A stretch of 21,324 bases of DNA from Desulfurellaceae bacterium. Its GTDB lineage: Bacteria; Campylobacterota_A; Desulfurellia; JAGGSF01. The stretch is taken from the NCBI GenBank assembly GCA_023128455.1, contig JAGMDW010000149.1, positions 1 through 21,324 on the forward strand, read 5' to 3'. Made by a program: the position numbers and the translations under genes. Position 1 is the stretch's first letter, and every line of letters begins with the position of its first letter. Positions 1 to 6,758 of this stretch are shown here, piece by piece. Below the pieces are notes generated by a model. The model had not been told where the DNA came from and did not search any database. It worked only from the letters and a program-made list of their open reading frames with translations.

Positions 1-352
1 GGAAAATCGATTTGCCGATTGGTTGTCCCAGTTGGTTAGCTATAACAAAAGTAACCAGGACCGTCAGCAATACCTGAATAGAGCCGCCCAGCAGGACAGA
101 TTTCCTGATTTGCAGCAGCCTTTGAAACGAGAACTCGATTCCAATGGTAAAAAGGAGTAACACCACGCCGATTTCAGCCAGGGTTTCAACCTCATGAGTA
201 CCCTTTATCAGTCCAAGCCCGTAAGGCCCGGCCAGTATTCCGGTAAGAAGAAATCCGACAATCGTCGGCACGCGAAGGCGATGGCATACAAAGAGAATAG
301 CAATGGACAACACAAATATGATGATGATATCATTTAGTAGCGGTATTTCCAT
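1..352 (-). CDS. Cation:proton antiporter, CPA2/KefB type, N-terminal part (partial)
   Basis: This is the first 117 codons of a membrane antiporter, starting at the ATG at 352 on the minus strand and running off the window edge. The translation begins MEIPLLNDIIIIFVLSIAIL and shows four hydrophobic segments, at about residues 7-23, 29-49, 58-77 and 88-106. Two signatures of the CPA2 (KefB/NapA-like) sodium/hydrogen exchanger domain are clear: TGILAGPYGLGLI at the end of the second segment, and EIGVVLLLFTIGIEFS in the third. The family exchanges K+ or Na+ for protons across the inner membrane. Any regulatory TrkA-N (RCK) domain would lie outside the window. The G+C content looks higher than in the genes to its right. 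The antiporter type is well supported; the transported ion cannot be told. Confidence 0.88.
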   Translation of the reverse strand, partial: MEIPLLNDIIIIFVLSIAILFVCHRLRVPTIVGFLLTGILAGPYGLGLIKGTHEVETLAEIGVVLLLFTIGIEFSFQRLLQIRKSVLLGGSIQVLLTVLVTFVIANQLGQPIGKSIF

Positions 353-492
353 GATGTAATTTAGCTTCTAATTTCCAAGAAGCCTAAAGCAATAAGACAT
401 ACAATGTTTATTACTTCTTTCTCTTTTAAGATACATAACAATTATTAGACAAACCTCTTTTTATATTGTTTTCTCCCATTTCGCATAGAATA

Positions 493-529
493 TCATAAAA
501 ACCTCCAAAAGAATAAGAGGTTTTTATGA
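493..529. repeat. Perfect 13-bp inverted repeat in intergenic region
   Basis: The arms TCATAAAAACCTC (493-505) and GAGGTTTTTATGA (517-529) are perfect reverse complements separated by 11 bases. The element lies in the 273-base gap between the divergent antiporter and aminotransferase genes. It could be an operator for either gene or a transcribed hairpin. The T run is inside the stem, so it is not a standard intrinsic terminator. I see no other clear feature in 353-612 and no convincing -35/-10 pair for the aminotransferase. Confidence 0.6.
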
Positions 530-625
530 CAATTTTATTTAGTAACCACAAATAGGCAAAAGAGTATTGAATTTTTATATTAAAAGTTGTAAAAGTATAA
601 GGTAAATATTTTAAGGAGGCTTAAA

Positions 626-1795
626 ATGGAAAGATTGGAAGTAGCCAAAAAGGCAAGGCTGACCAAGCCCTCTGCTATTCATGGAATGTCAGCATTAGCA
701 GCCAGTATGCCTGATGCTGTAGCTCTGTCCTGGGCAAGACCAGACGCGCCTACGCCCGATCACATAAACAATGCAGCCATTGAGGCAATAAAGAAAGATT
801 TGACGAGTAAATATTCTCCTCCGCCAGGTCTCTCGAAATTAAGGGAAGTAATTGCAGAGAAGGTAAGAAGAGATAACAATATAGAAGTTGAAGCTGATGG
901 TGTGCTTGTAACCACCGGTGCAATGGAAGGAATATTTGCCGCCCTATTGGTTTTAGTTGATCCTGGAGATGAAGTTCTTATGCCTTCGCCAAATTACACT
1001 ACACACGAGTTGTCGGTCAAAATGTCTTCTGCAACACCCGTTTATTTTCCCACCATTGAAGAAGAAGGATGGAGACTTGACATTGATGGGCTTAAAAAAG
1101 CAATTACCAAAAAGACAAAGGCAATTCTCTATTGTAATCCCTGCAATCCCACTGGTGCAGTATTTCCTGAAGAAGACTTAAGGAAAGTGGCGGAAATCGC
1201 AATAGAAAACAATCTGTGGATTATAACGGATGAAGCCTATGAATACTTTTTATTTGATGGAGAAAAACATTTTTGTATCGGTTCTATTCCAGAAATGAAA
1301 GGGAGAGTTGTGGAAAACTTCACACTTACAAAAACCTATGCCATGACAGGATGGAGAATTGGATATGATGTTTCTACCCCAGATTTAATAAAAGAGGTAA
1401 TTAAAGCTCATACTCCCATGACTATATGTGCGCCCGTTGTTTCTCAACATGCCTCAATAGAAGCGATAACTGGACCACAAGACTGTGTAAAAGAATTCTA
1501 TAACCATTACTTAGAATGGAGAAATTTGATGTGCAGCCGTCTGGATAGGCTGAGTTCCATATTCTCCTACCATAAGCCAAAAGGTTCTTACAATATGTTC
1601 CCAAAGATTTTAACCAAAGAAGGAAAAGATTCGGTATCGTTTTGTATGAATCTTCTTAAAGGAGCAAAGGTAGCCACCACCCCTGGTGCACCTTTTGGTC
1701 CCACCGGCGAAGGACATCTGCGCCTATGTTTCTGCAGTTCAAAAGAGGTGATAACTGAAGCTTTTGATAGAATGGATAAATATTTTGGCATATAA
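626..1795 (+). CDS. PLP-dependent class I/II aminotransferase (aspartate aminotransferase-like)
   Basis: This 389-residue fold-type I aminotransferase would move an amino group between an amino acid and a 2-oxo acid in the cytoplasm. Landmarks are NPCNPTG at 171-177, DEAYEYF at 202-208 (Asp202 binds the pyridine nitrogen), the PLP lysine Lys236 in TLTKTYAMTGWRIGY, and Arg366 in GEGHLRLCF, the expected substrate-carboxylate arginine. The length is normal for the family. The start at 626 is fixed by a strong AAGGAGG at 613-619. The gene opens a same-strand cluster containing a branched-chain-amino-acid-type ABC transporter, so it may act on an imported amino acid. Substrate specificity cannot be read from the sequence. 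Aspartate, branched-chain, methionine or aromatic substrates are all possible. Confidence 0.9.
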   Translation: MERLEVAKKARLTKPSAIHGMSALAASMPDAVALSWARPDAPTPDHINNAAIEAIKKDLTSKYSPPPGLSKLREVIAEKVRRDNNIEVEADGVLVTTGAMEGIFAALLVLVDPGDEVLMPSPNYTTHELSVKMSSATPVYFPTIEEEGWRLDIDGLKKAITKKTKAILYCNPCNPTGAVFPEEDLRKVAEIAIENNLWIITDEAYEYFLFDGEKHFCIGSIPEMKGRVVENFTLTKTYAMTGWRIGYDVSTPDLIKEVIKAHTPMTICAPVVSQHASIEAITGPQDCVKEFYNHYLEWRNLMCSRLDRLSSIFSYHKPKGSYNMFPKILTKEGKDSVSFCMNLLKGAKVATTPGAPFGPTGEGHLRLCFCSSKEVITEAFDRMDKYFGI

Positions 1796-1807
1796 TTATA
1801 ATTATGT

Positions 1808-2791
1808 ATGAACAGATTTTTAATAAAAAGATTGATGGAAATTATACCTACATTGTGGGGTATAACCATAATATGCTTTTTAGTAATACATCTTGCACCG
1901 GGCAATCCCGTAAAGAGTGAAGGGACATTCAATCCCAATATCTCTATGGAGTCATTAGAAAAGATGAAAAAGATATATCATCTGGATAAACCATTATGGA
2001 AACAATATGCTATCTGGTTAAATCATCTAATAAGGCTGGATTTCGGCAGATCTTTAGTTGATGGGAAAAAGGTAATAGAGAAAATTGGAAAACGCCTTCC
2101 TATAACCATAATTATAAATACTGCCAGCCTTTTTATTATTATAATCATTTCTGTCCCGTTGGGGGTCATTTCTGCTGTAAAAGAAAATAGTTTATTTGAT
2201 AAGTTCTTTACGGTATTTGTCTTTGCCGGGTATTCCATACCTGCCTTTTGGTTAGCCTTACTCCTTATGATTCTGTTTGGTGTTCACCTTCGCCTTTTGC
2301 CCATATCAGGCATTCACTCCATAGGTGCAGAAAATTTAGGGATGTTCCCATATATCTGGGATATGATAAAACACCTTGTATTGCCCGTAGGTATCTCTGC
2401 ATTTGCCGGATTAGCTGCCTTTTCCCGTTACACGAGAAAAGGCGTGATTCAGGTATTAAAAGAACCTTATATAAAATTGGCTTATGCTAAAGGTCTTTCT
2501 CAAAACGAAATAATTTTCAAACACGCACTGAAAAACGCACTCTTGCCATTAATAACCATTTTAGGACTTGCTCTGCCAACCATTATCGGCGGCAGCGTGA
2601 TTTTTGAGACAATTTTCTCCATACCGGGCATGGGTCAACTCTTTTATCAATCAGCAATGTCCCGAGATTACCCCACAATAATGGGAGTACTGGTTATTGG
2701 TGCGTCGCTTACTCTCATCGGCAATCTATTAGCCGATGTTTTATATATATTGGTGGATCCAAGATTAAAAGAAAATGTAATAGAGAGGTGA
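1808..2791 (+). CDS. dppB: ABC transporter permease, DppB/OppB family (orphan)
   Basis: This 327-residue inner-membrane permease is of the peptide/nickel type. The N-terminus LIKRLMEIIPTLWGITIICF and the HLAPGNP motif at 28-34 are typical of DppB/OppB. About six membrane segments are visible, near residues 9-30, 100-124, 136-160, 185-207, 245-268 and 289-317. The EAA loop that contacts the ATPase is at about 225-247 (YAKGLSQNEIIFKHALKNAL), and the end ADVLYILVDPRLK is family-typical. The start at 1808 has no clear Shine-Dalgarno sequence. The partners normally encoded alongside (DppC, DppA, DppD, DppF) are absent. The following genes belong to the unrelated Liv class. It may be a remnant of a larger operon or may work with subunits encoded elsewhere. 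The symbol marks family, not substrate. Confidence 0.88.
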   Translation: MNRFLIKRLMEIIPTLWGITIICFLVIHLAPGNPVKSEGTFNPNISMESLEKMKKIYHLDKPLWKQYAIWLNHLIRLDFGRSLVDGKKVIEKIGKRLPITIIINTASLFIIIIISVPLGVISAVKENSLFDKFFTVFVFAGYSIPAFWLALLLMILFGVHLRLLPISGIHSIGAENLGMFPYIWDMIKHLVLPVGISAFAGLAAFSRYTRKGVIQVLKEPYIKLAYAKGLSQNEIIFKHALKNALLPLITILGLALPTIIGGSVIFETIFSIPGMGQLFYQSAMSRDYPTIMGVLVIGASLTLIGNLLADVLYILVDPRLKENVIER

Positions 2792-2900
2792 AAAATGAAA
2801 ACCATAAGCAAAGTGTTCTTTGTCTTACTTTTGTCTGTTTTATTTATTGGTTTTAGCTATGCAGCTCAAGCAAAAGAAAAACCAATAAAGGTGGGAGTTG
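2785..2900 (+). repeat. Copy 1 of duplicated ribosome-binding-site plus signal-peptide segment
   Basis: This segment covers the Shine-Dalgarno sequence, the dppB stop codon, the start codon and the first 35 codons of the ElbB-like gene. It is about 93% identical (8 mismatches in 116 by eye) to 3637-3752, which holds the same elements of livK. Identity stops abruptly on both sides: upstream at the Shine-Dalgarno sequence and downstream within the first beta strand (IKVG) of the mature protein. Confidence 0.93.
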
Positions 2901-3529
2901 TTTTGGCAGGTTGTGGTGTTATGGATGGAAGTGAAATTCATGAGGCTATGCTTACATTGTTTTTCTTGGATAAGGCTGGTGCAGAGATTATTTGCATGGC
3001 TCCTGATAATGACCAATATCATGTTGTTAATCACTTGACAGGCAAAGAAGCGAAGGGCGAAAAGAGGAACATATTGGTAGAAGCAGCCAGAATTGCAAGA
3101 GGTAATATAAAGGACATAAAAGGAATTAAAGCCACAGATTTAGATGCTTTAATTATTCCTGGTGGATATGGTGCAGCAAAAAATTTGTGCAATTTTGCGG
3201 TAAAAGGTGCAGATTGCACTGTAAATCCTGAGGTAGAAAGATTGATTAAAGAAATGCATAGAGCAGGCAAGCCAATAGGATTTATCTGTATTGCTCCTGT
3301 TATTGCCGCTAAGGTATTGGGTGCAAAGGTAACGATAGGTAATGATAAGGACACAGCAGATGCTATTGAGAAGATGGGTGGTAAACATGTGGTAAGAACC
3401 GTAGATGATATTGCGGTTGATGAAAAAAATAAGGTGGTTTCTACCCCTGCTTATATGTTAGGACCCACCATTTCAAAGGTTGCCCTGGGAATAGAAAAAT
3501 TGGTAAATAAAGTATTGGAGATGGCTTGA
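2795..3529 (+). CDS. elbB: ElbB-like DJ-1/PfpI family protein with an N-terminal secretion signal
   Basis: This 244-residue protein is a close relative of ElbB (SCRP-27A, described as an isoprenoid-biosynthesis glyoxalase-like protein) in the DJ-1/PfpI superfamily. Diagnostic stretches are GCGVMDGSEIHEA (39-51), NHLTG (79-83), RNILVEAARIARG (91-103), IPGGYGAAKN (121-130), the nucleophile elbow GFICIAP (162-168, Cys165), and STPAYML (216-222). Unlike the ElbB proteins I know, it starts with a signal peptide: MKTISK, a hydrophobic core at about 7-22, and an AxA-type site at AQA/KEK (cleavage after 26). The mature part, 218 residues, matches the usual ElbB length, so the leader is an addition. 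The leader is nearly the same as that of LivK downstream. The start follows GAGAGGTGA, which overlaps the dppB stop. The ElbB assignment is strong. Export is a prediction, and its role outside the cytoplasm is unknown. Confidence 0.9.
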   Translation: MKTISKVFFVLLLSVLFIGFSYAAQAKEKPIKVGVVLAGCGVMDGSEIHEAMLTLFFLDKAGAEIICMAPDNDQYHVVNHLTGKEAKGEKRNILVEAARIARGNIKDIKGIKATDLDALIIPGGYGAAKNLCNFAVKGADCTVNPEVERLIKEMHRAGKPIGFICIAPVIAAKVLGAKVTIGNDKDTADAIEKMGGKHVVRTVDDIAVDEKNKVVSTPAYMLGPTISKVALGIEKLVNKVLEMA

Positions 3530-3643
3530 ATGATTGAAGACTGGATAAAGGAAGCAAAACAAGATGTAAATGTAGGTATGATTCTTTTGCATAACAGTGT
3601 AGTAAGAGCAACATCAATTAAAAAAAGTGTAGTGGGGAGGTGA
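3530..3643 (+). pseudogene. 37-codon remnant resembling the N-terminus of a MoaE-like protein
   Basis: An ATG directly after the ElbB stop opens a short frame, MIEDWIKEAKQDVNVGMILL then HNSVVRATS, ending at the TGA inside the livK Shine-Dalgarno region. From memory, the pattern VGMILxHNxVVRxTS matches the start of a MoaE-like (molybdopterin synthase large-subunit-like) family that normally runs to over 100 residues. Here it is cut at about residue 33, just where the second copy of the signal-peptide repeat starts. I read it as a truncated gene end left by rearrangement. An accidental small frame is possible but less likely given the motif. A working small protein is not supported. Confidence 0.5.
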
Positions 3644-3752
3644 AAAATGAAAACCATAAGCAAAGTGTTCTTTGTTTTACTTTTGTCTGTTTTATTTATT
3701 GGTCTCAGCTATACAGCTCAGGCAAAAGAAAAACCAATAAAGGTAGGAATCG
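3637..3752 (+). repeat. Copy 2 of duplicated ribosome-binding-site plus signal-peptide segment
   Basis: This is the second copy of the segment at 2785-2900, offset by exactly 852 bases. It contains the GGAGGTGA Shine-Dalgarno sequence and the first 35 codons of livK. Both copies place a TGA stop of the upstream frame (dppB in copy 1, the MoaE-like fragment in copy 2) inside AGGTGA, just before the new ATG. Confidence 0.93.
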
Positions 3753-4864
3753 TGCTTCCTTTGACAGGACCTAAGGCCATGTTTGGTGAAATGGAGAAAA
3801 ATTCATTCTTAATGGCATACAAAGATTTAGGTGAAAAAACTGTCATAGGCGGTAGAAAAATTGAGCTTCTATTTGAAGACGGCCAAGGCAAACCAGGCAT
3901 AGCTAAATCTGCTGCAGAAAAATTGGTTCATAAAAACAAGGTTATCATGCTCTCAGGCGGCTACAGTAGTGCTTGCAGCTACCCTATTGCCGGCGCTGCG
4001 CAATCTATGAAAATGCCATTTGTAGTTTCTACTGGTGCCGCAGATAAGATTACTACTCAAGGATGGAAATGGGTATTTAGAGGCACGGCTGCTCCAGCCA
4101 GCAAATACACGGGAGCGTTATTTGATTTTTACGACAAGGTTGCTCATCCTAAAACTGCGGTATTGATGTATGAAAATACAGATTTCGGCACAAGTTCAGC
4201 CAAGGGTTTCAGGCAAGTATGCAAGAAAAAGGGCATTAAAATTGTTTTTGATGAAGCATATGAAGCCGGCGCCGTAGACTTTAAGCCCATGCTCGCCAAG
4301 GCAAAGAAAAGCAACCCCGATACGGCATATTGTATTTCCTATGTTATGGATGCGGCTTTAATTGCCACTCAAACGAGGGAACTGAACTGGAGCTGTCCAT
4401 TCTTCGTCGGTGGTGCTGCAGGATGGACCATGCCTGAGTTTCTAAAAAATACTGGTGGTGCTGCACAATATATAGCTTCAACTACATTATGGGTCCCCAA
4501 TGTTGCCTGGCCAGGAGCCAAAGAATATTATGACAACTATATAAAAAAATATGGTAAAAAACCAGATTATCATGGAGCGCAAGCTTATGCCACCATGCAG
4601 ATAATTGCAGATGTTCTCAACAATGCAAAGAAAATTACCCCCAAGGATATTAGAAATGCCCTCCTCAAAGCAGAAGTAAGCACTATTATGGGTCTTATAA
4701 AATTTGAAAACTGGAGTGATGAATTTGGACACAATTACACCAACCAGAACAAACCCACCACTTATGTGGTGCAGTGGCAGAATGGCAAGCTTGAAGTTAT
4801 TTGGCCCGAGGCGGCTAAATCAGCAAACTATGTTTATCCTGTCCCAAAATGGAACAAAAGATAA
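3647..4864 (+). CDS. livK: Branched-chain amino acid-type ABC transporter substrate-binding protein (LivK/LivJ-like)
   Basis: This 405-residue periplasmic binding protein belongs to the Peripla_BP_6 type. A Sec signal (residues 1-26, cleavage after AQA) precedes KEKPIKVGIVLPLTG, the usual first strand and loop of this family. GGYSS at 104-108 sits where the ligand-carboxylate loop is found in LivJ relatives. No lipobox cysteine is present, so it should be soluble in the periplasm. It lies upstream of livHMGF and separated from it by a hairpin, as expected for a binding protein made in excess. The start follows GGGGAGGTGA at 3634-3643. The ligand may be leucine, isoleucine or valine, but relatives also bind amides, urea or aromatic compounds, so specificity is open. 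The leader is nearly identical to that of the ElbB-like gene. Confidence 0.92.
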   Translation: MKTISKVFFVLLLSVLFIGLSYTAQAKEKPIKVGIVLPLTGPKAMFGEMEKNSFLMAYKDLGEKTVIGGRKIELLFEDGQGKPGIAKSAAEKLVHKNKVIMLSGGYSSACSYPIAGAAQSMKMPFVVSTGAADKITTQGWKWVFRGTAAPASKYTGALFDFYDKVAHPKTAVLMYENTDFGTSSAKGFRQVCKKKGIKIVFDEAYEAGAVDFKPMLAKAKKSNPDTAYCISYVMDAALIATQTRELNWSCPFFVGGAAGWTMPEFLKNTGGAAQYIASTTLWVPNVAWPGAKEYYDNYIKKYGKKPDYHGAQAYATMQIIADVLNNAKKITPKDIRNALLKAEVSTIMGLIKFENWSDEFGHNYTNQNKPTTYVVQWQNGKLEVIWPEAAKSANYVYPVPKWNKR

Positions 4865-4870
4865 ATACCA

Positions 4871-4897
4871 AGGAGGAAGAGTTTTGCTCTTCCTCCT
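4871..4897 (+). promoter_or_regulatory. Perfect 11-bp hairpin between livK and livH
   Basis: AGGAGGAAGAG (4871-4881), a 5-base loop, then the exact complement CTCTTCCTCCT (4887-4897). The element starts 6 bases after the livK stop. No T run follows, so it is a poor terminator. In transporter operons such hairpins protect the 3' end of the binding-protein message or reduce transcription of the permease genes, which would suit this position. That role is inferred. Confidence 0.75.
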
Positions 4898-4924
4898 AAA
4901 TAACAATCTCAGGGAACAATCTTA

Positions 4925-5800
4925 ATGTCCTTATTCTGGCAGACATTGATTTGTGGACTGTTATTGGGAGGCATGTATGCTCTTATTGCTATTGGCATGA
5001 CATTGATCATGGGTGTAATGAAGATCATAAACCTTGCTCATGGTGCTTTAGTAATGGTAGGCATGTATGTCACTTATGTTTGCTTTCACTACTGGGGAAT
5101 TGACCCCTATGCCGCTCTATTTATTTCCATGCCTGCCTTATTTTTTCTCGGTTGTCTAATACAAAAATACAGTATCAATACATTAATAGGGAAAGAATCC
5201 ATCCTGCCAGAAAACCAGGTCCTTTTAACTGTAGGTATCATGTTGGTTTTGACAGAAACCATGAGGATGATCTTCGGCTCTGACTATAAATCCGTGCATA
5301 CCAGTTATACTGGTTCCAGTTTTTTTGTTGGCGATGTTTCGGTTAGCATTCCTATGGCGATCGGTTTCGTTATTGCTATGGTCTTTACCTATGCATTGCA
5401 CATTTTTCTTACTAAAAGCGATATAGGAAGATCAATCCGAGCTACGGCTCAGGACAAAGAAGCAGCAATCCTTATGGGAGTCAATGCAAATAAAATTACT
5501 ATTATCACCTTTGGTTTAGGCTCTGCTTTAGCCGCCGGTGGCGGAACACTACTTATTCCCATATATTATTTATTTCCCGATATTGGACATGCCTTTGTAG
5601 CAAAATCCTTTATAATTACTATTTTAGGAGGAATGGGAAGCACGATGGGGGCATTGTTTGGAGGTTTAACTTTAGGTATTGCAGAATCTTTTGGTGCTAC
5701 CTATATTTCCATGGGGCTAAAGGATGTTGTAGGTTTTGTTATTTTCATTATAGTGCTTTTATTCTTGCCGGGCGGATTTAAGAGTCTAACTAAAAGGTGA
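4925..5800 (+). CDS. livH: Branched-chain amino acid-type ABC transporter permease LivH
   Basis: This 291-residue inner-membrane permease pairs with LivM. The N-terminal stretch GLLLGGMYALIAIGMTLIMG followed by INLAHGAL is the LivH hallmark. The ATPase-contact region, with RATAQDKEAAILMGVN and FGLGSALAAGGG, lies at about residues 177-212. The whole protein is hydrophobic with about eight membrane segments, and the length matches the family. The Shine-Dalgarno sequence is weak (AGGGA at 4911-4915), which together with the upstream hairpin suggests lower expression than livK. The next gene, livM, starts 4 bases after its stop. Confidence 0.94.
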   Translation: MSLFWQTLICGLLLGGMYALIAIGMTLIMGVMKIINLAHGALVMVGMYVTYVCFHYWGIDPYAALFISMPALFFLGCLIQKYSINTLIGKESILPENQVLLTVGIMLVLTETMRMIFGSDYKSVHTSYTGSSFFVGDVSVSIPMAIGFVIAMVFTYALHIFLTKSDIGRSIRATAQDKEAAILMGVNANKITIITFGLGSALAAGGGTLLIPIYYLFPDIGHAFVAKSFIITILGGMGSTMGALFGGLTLGIAESFGATYISMGLKDVVGFVIFIIVLLFLPGGFKSLTKR

Positions 5801-5804
5801 ATAG

Positions 5805-6758
5805 ATGCTAAAAAAGTTTTGGTTTTTGTCTATCATTATTATAATAGCAATAATTCTTCCATTCATAGTGCAATCAAGTTATTATCAACATATATTTATT
5901 TTGATATTAATCTGGGGAACATTAGGGGTAGCATGGAACCTACTGGGAGGATATACAGGGCAGGTTTCTTTCGGACATGCCGCCTTCTTTGGCTTAGGCG
6001 CCTATGGAGCGGGATTACTTGCATTCCATCTCCATATATCTCCCTGGTGGGGAATGATAGTGGGACCTGTTGCTGCCGTTATTATTAGTATCCCTATCGG
6101 TTTAATCTGCTTCCGCCTTCGCGGACCATATTTTGCCTTGGCAATGTTAGCAGTGGGTGAGATATGCAGACTCATTTTCACCGAATGGGTACCTTTTACC
6201 AATGGTGCAATGGGAATATTAACCTTGACCACTTTCAGTTCTAAATTGCCTTATTATTATATCGGATTAGTCGTGCTGCTTTTGAGTATCTACACTGTTT
6301 ATCGTTTGATGGCTTCAAGAGCAGGGTACTATTTCGTTTCCATCAGGGAAGACCAGGACACCGCAGAATCTTTAGGAATACCTACCACTAAATATAAAAT
6401 GTATTCTCTTATTCCAAGCGCCTTTTTCTCGGGATTAGCTGGAGCTTTCTATATGAATTATATGAATTATATTGAACCATCTATAGTCTTTTCCTTGCCC
6501 GATGTATCAATAATGATAATCATGGTGGTGATATTAGGTGGAGTAGCCACATTATGGGGACCTGTGGTTGGAGCAATTATCTATGTGGTCCTAAGTGAAT
6601 TGTTCCGTTCTTCTTTAGGCTCAGCACACCTTTTGGTGTTTGGTGTTATCGTATGTCTGGTAATTATGTACATGCCTAACGGAGTTATGGGCGAAGCAAA
6701 TAAGATAAAGAAACTGTTCCGCCGCAAAGGAACACATATAGGAAGCGAGATGACATGA
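5805..6758 (+). CDS. livM: Branched-chain amino acid-type ABC transporter permease LivM
   Basis: This is the second membrane subunit, 317 residues. The conserved WNLLGGYTGQVSFGHAAFFG near residues 43-62 and LGIPTTKYKMYSLIPSAFFS near 190-209 (the ATPase-contact helix region) identify LivM. It is strongly hydrophobic with a basic C-terminal tail. AAAGGTGA at 5794-5801, overlapping the livH stop, supports the ATG at 5805. Its stop overlaps the livG start by 4 bases (ATGA), indicating translational coupling. Confidence 0.94.
   Translation: MLKKFWFLSIIIIIAIILPFIVQSSYYQHIFILILIWGTLGVAWNLLGGYTGQVSFGHAAFFGLGAYGAGLLAFHLHISPWWGMIVGPVAAVIISIPIGLICFRLRGPYFALAMLAVGEICRLIFTEWVPFTNGAMGILTLTTFSSKLPYYYIGLVVLLLSIYTVYRLMASRAGYYFVSIREDQDTAESLGIPTTKYKMYSLIPSAFFSGLAGAFYMNYMNYIEPSIVFSLPDVSIMIIMVVILGGVATLWGPVVGAIIYVVLSELFRSSLGSAHLLVFGVIVCLVIMYMPNGVMGEANKIKKLFRRKGTHIGSEMT

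Noticed and set aside
567..601. Promoter for the aminotransferase (TTGAAT with TATAAG)
   Set aside because: The spacing is 23 bases and no better pair is present, so I do not report it as a feature.
1588..1938. A 116-residue open frame on the minus strand
   Set aside because: It is antisense to the aminotransferase C-terminus and the dppB start and has no recognisable domain.
2785..3752. Insertion sequence or transposon as the cause of the repeated segments
   Set aside because: The repeats are direct, contain coding starts, and enclose only elbB and a gene fragment. There is no transposase, terminal inverted repeat or target-site duplication that I can see.
4871..4897. Intrinsic terminator after livK
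   Set aside because: The stem is strong, but the following bases (AAATAAC) are not a T run, and livHMGF must be transcribed from upstream because no other promoter is obvious.
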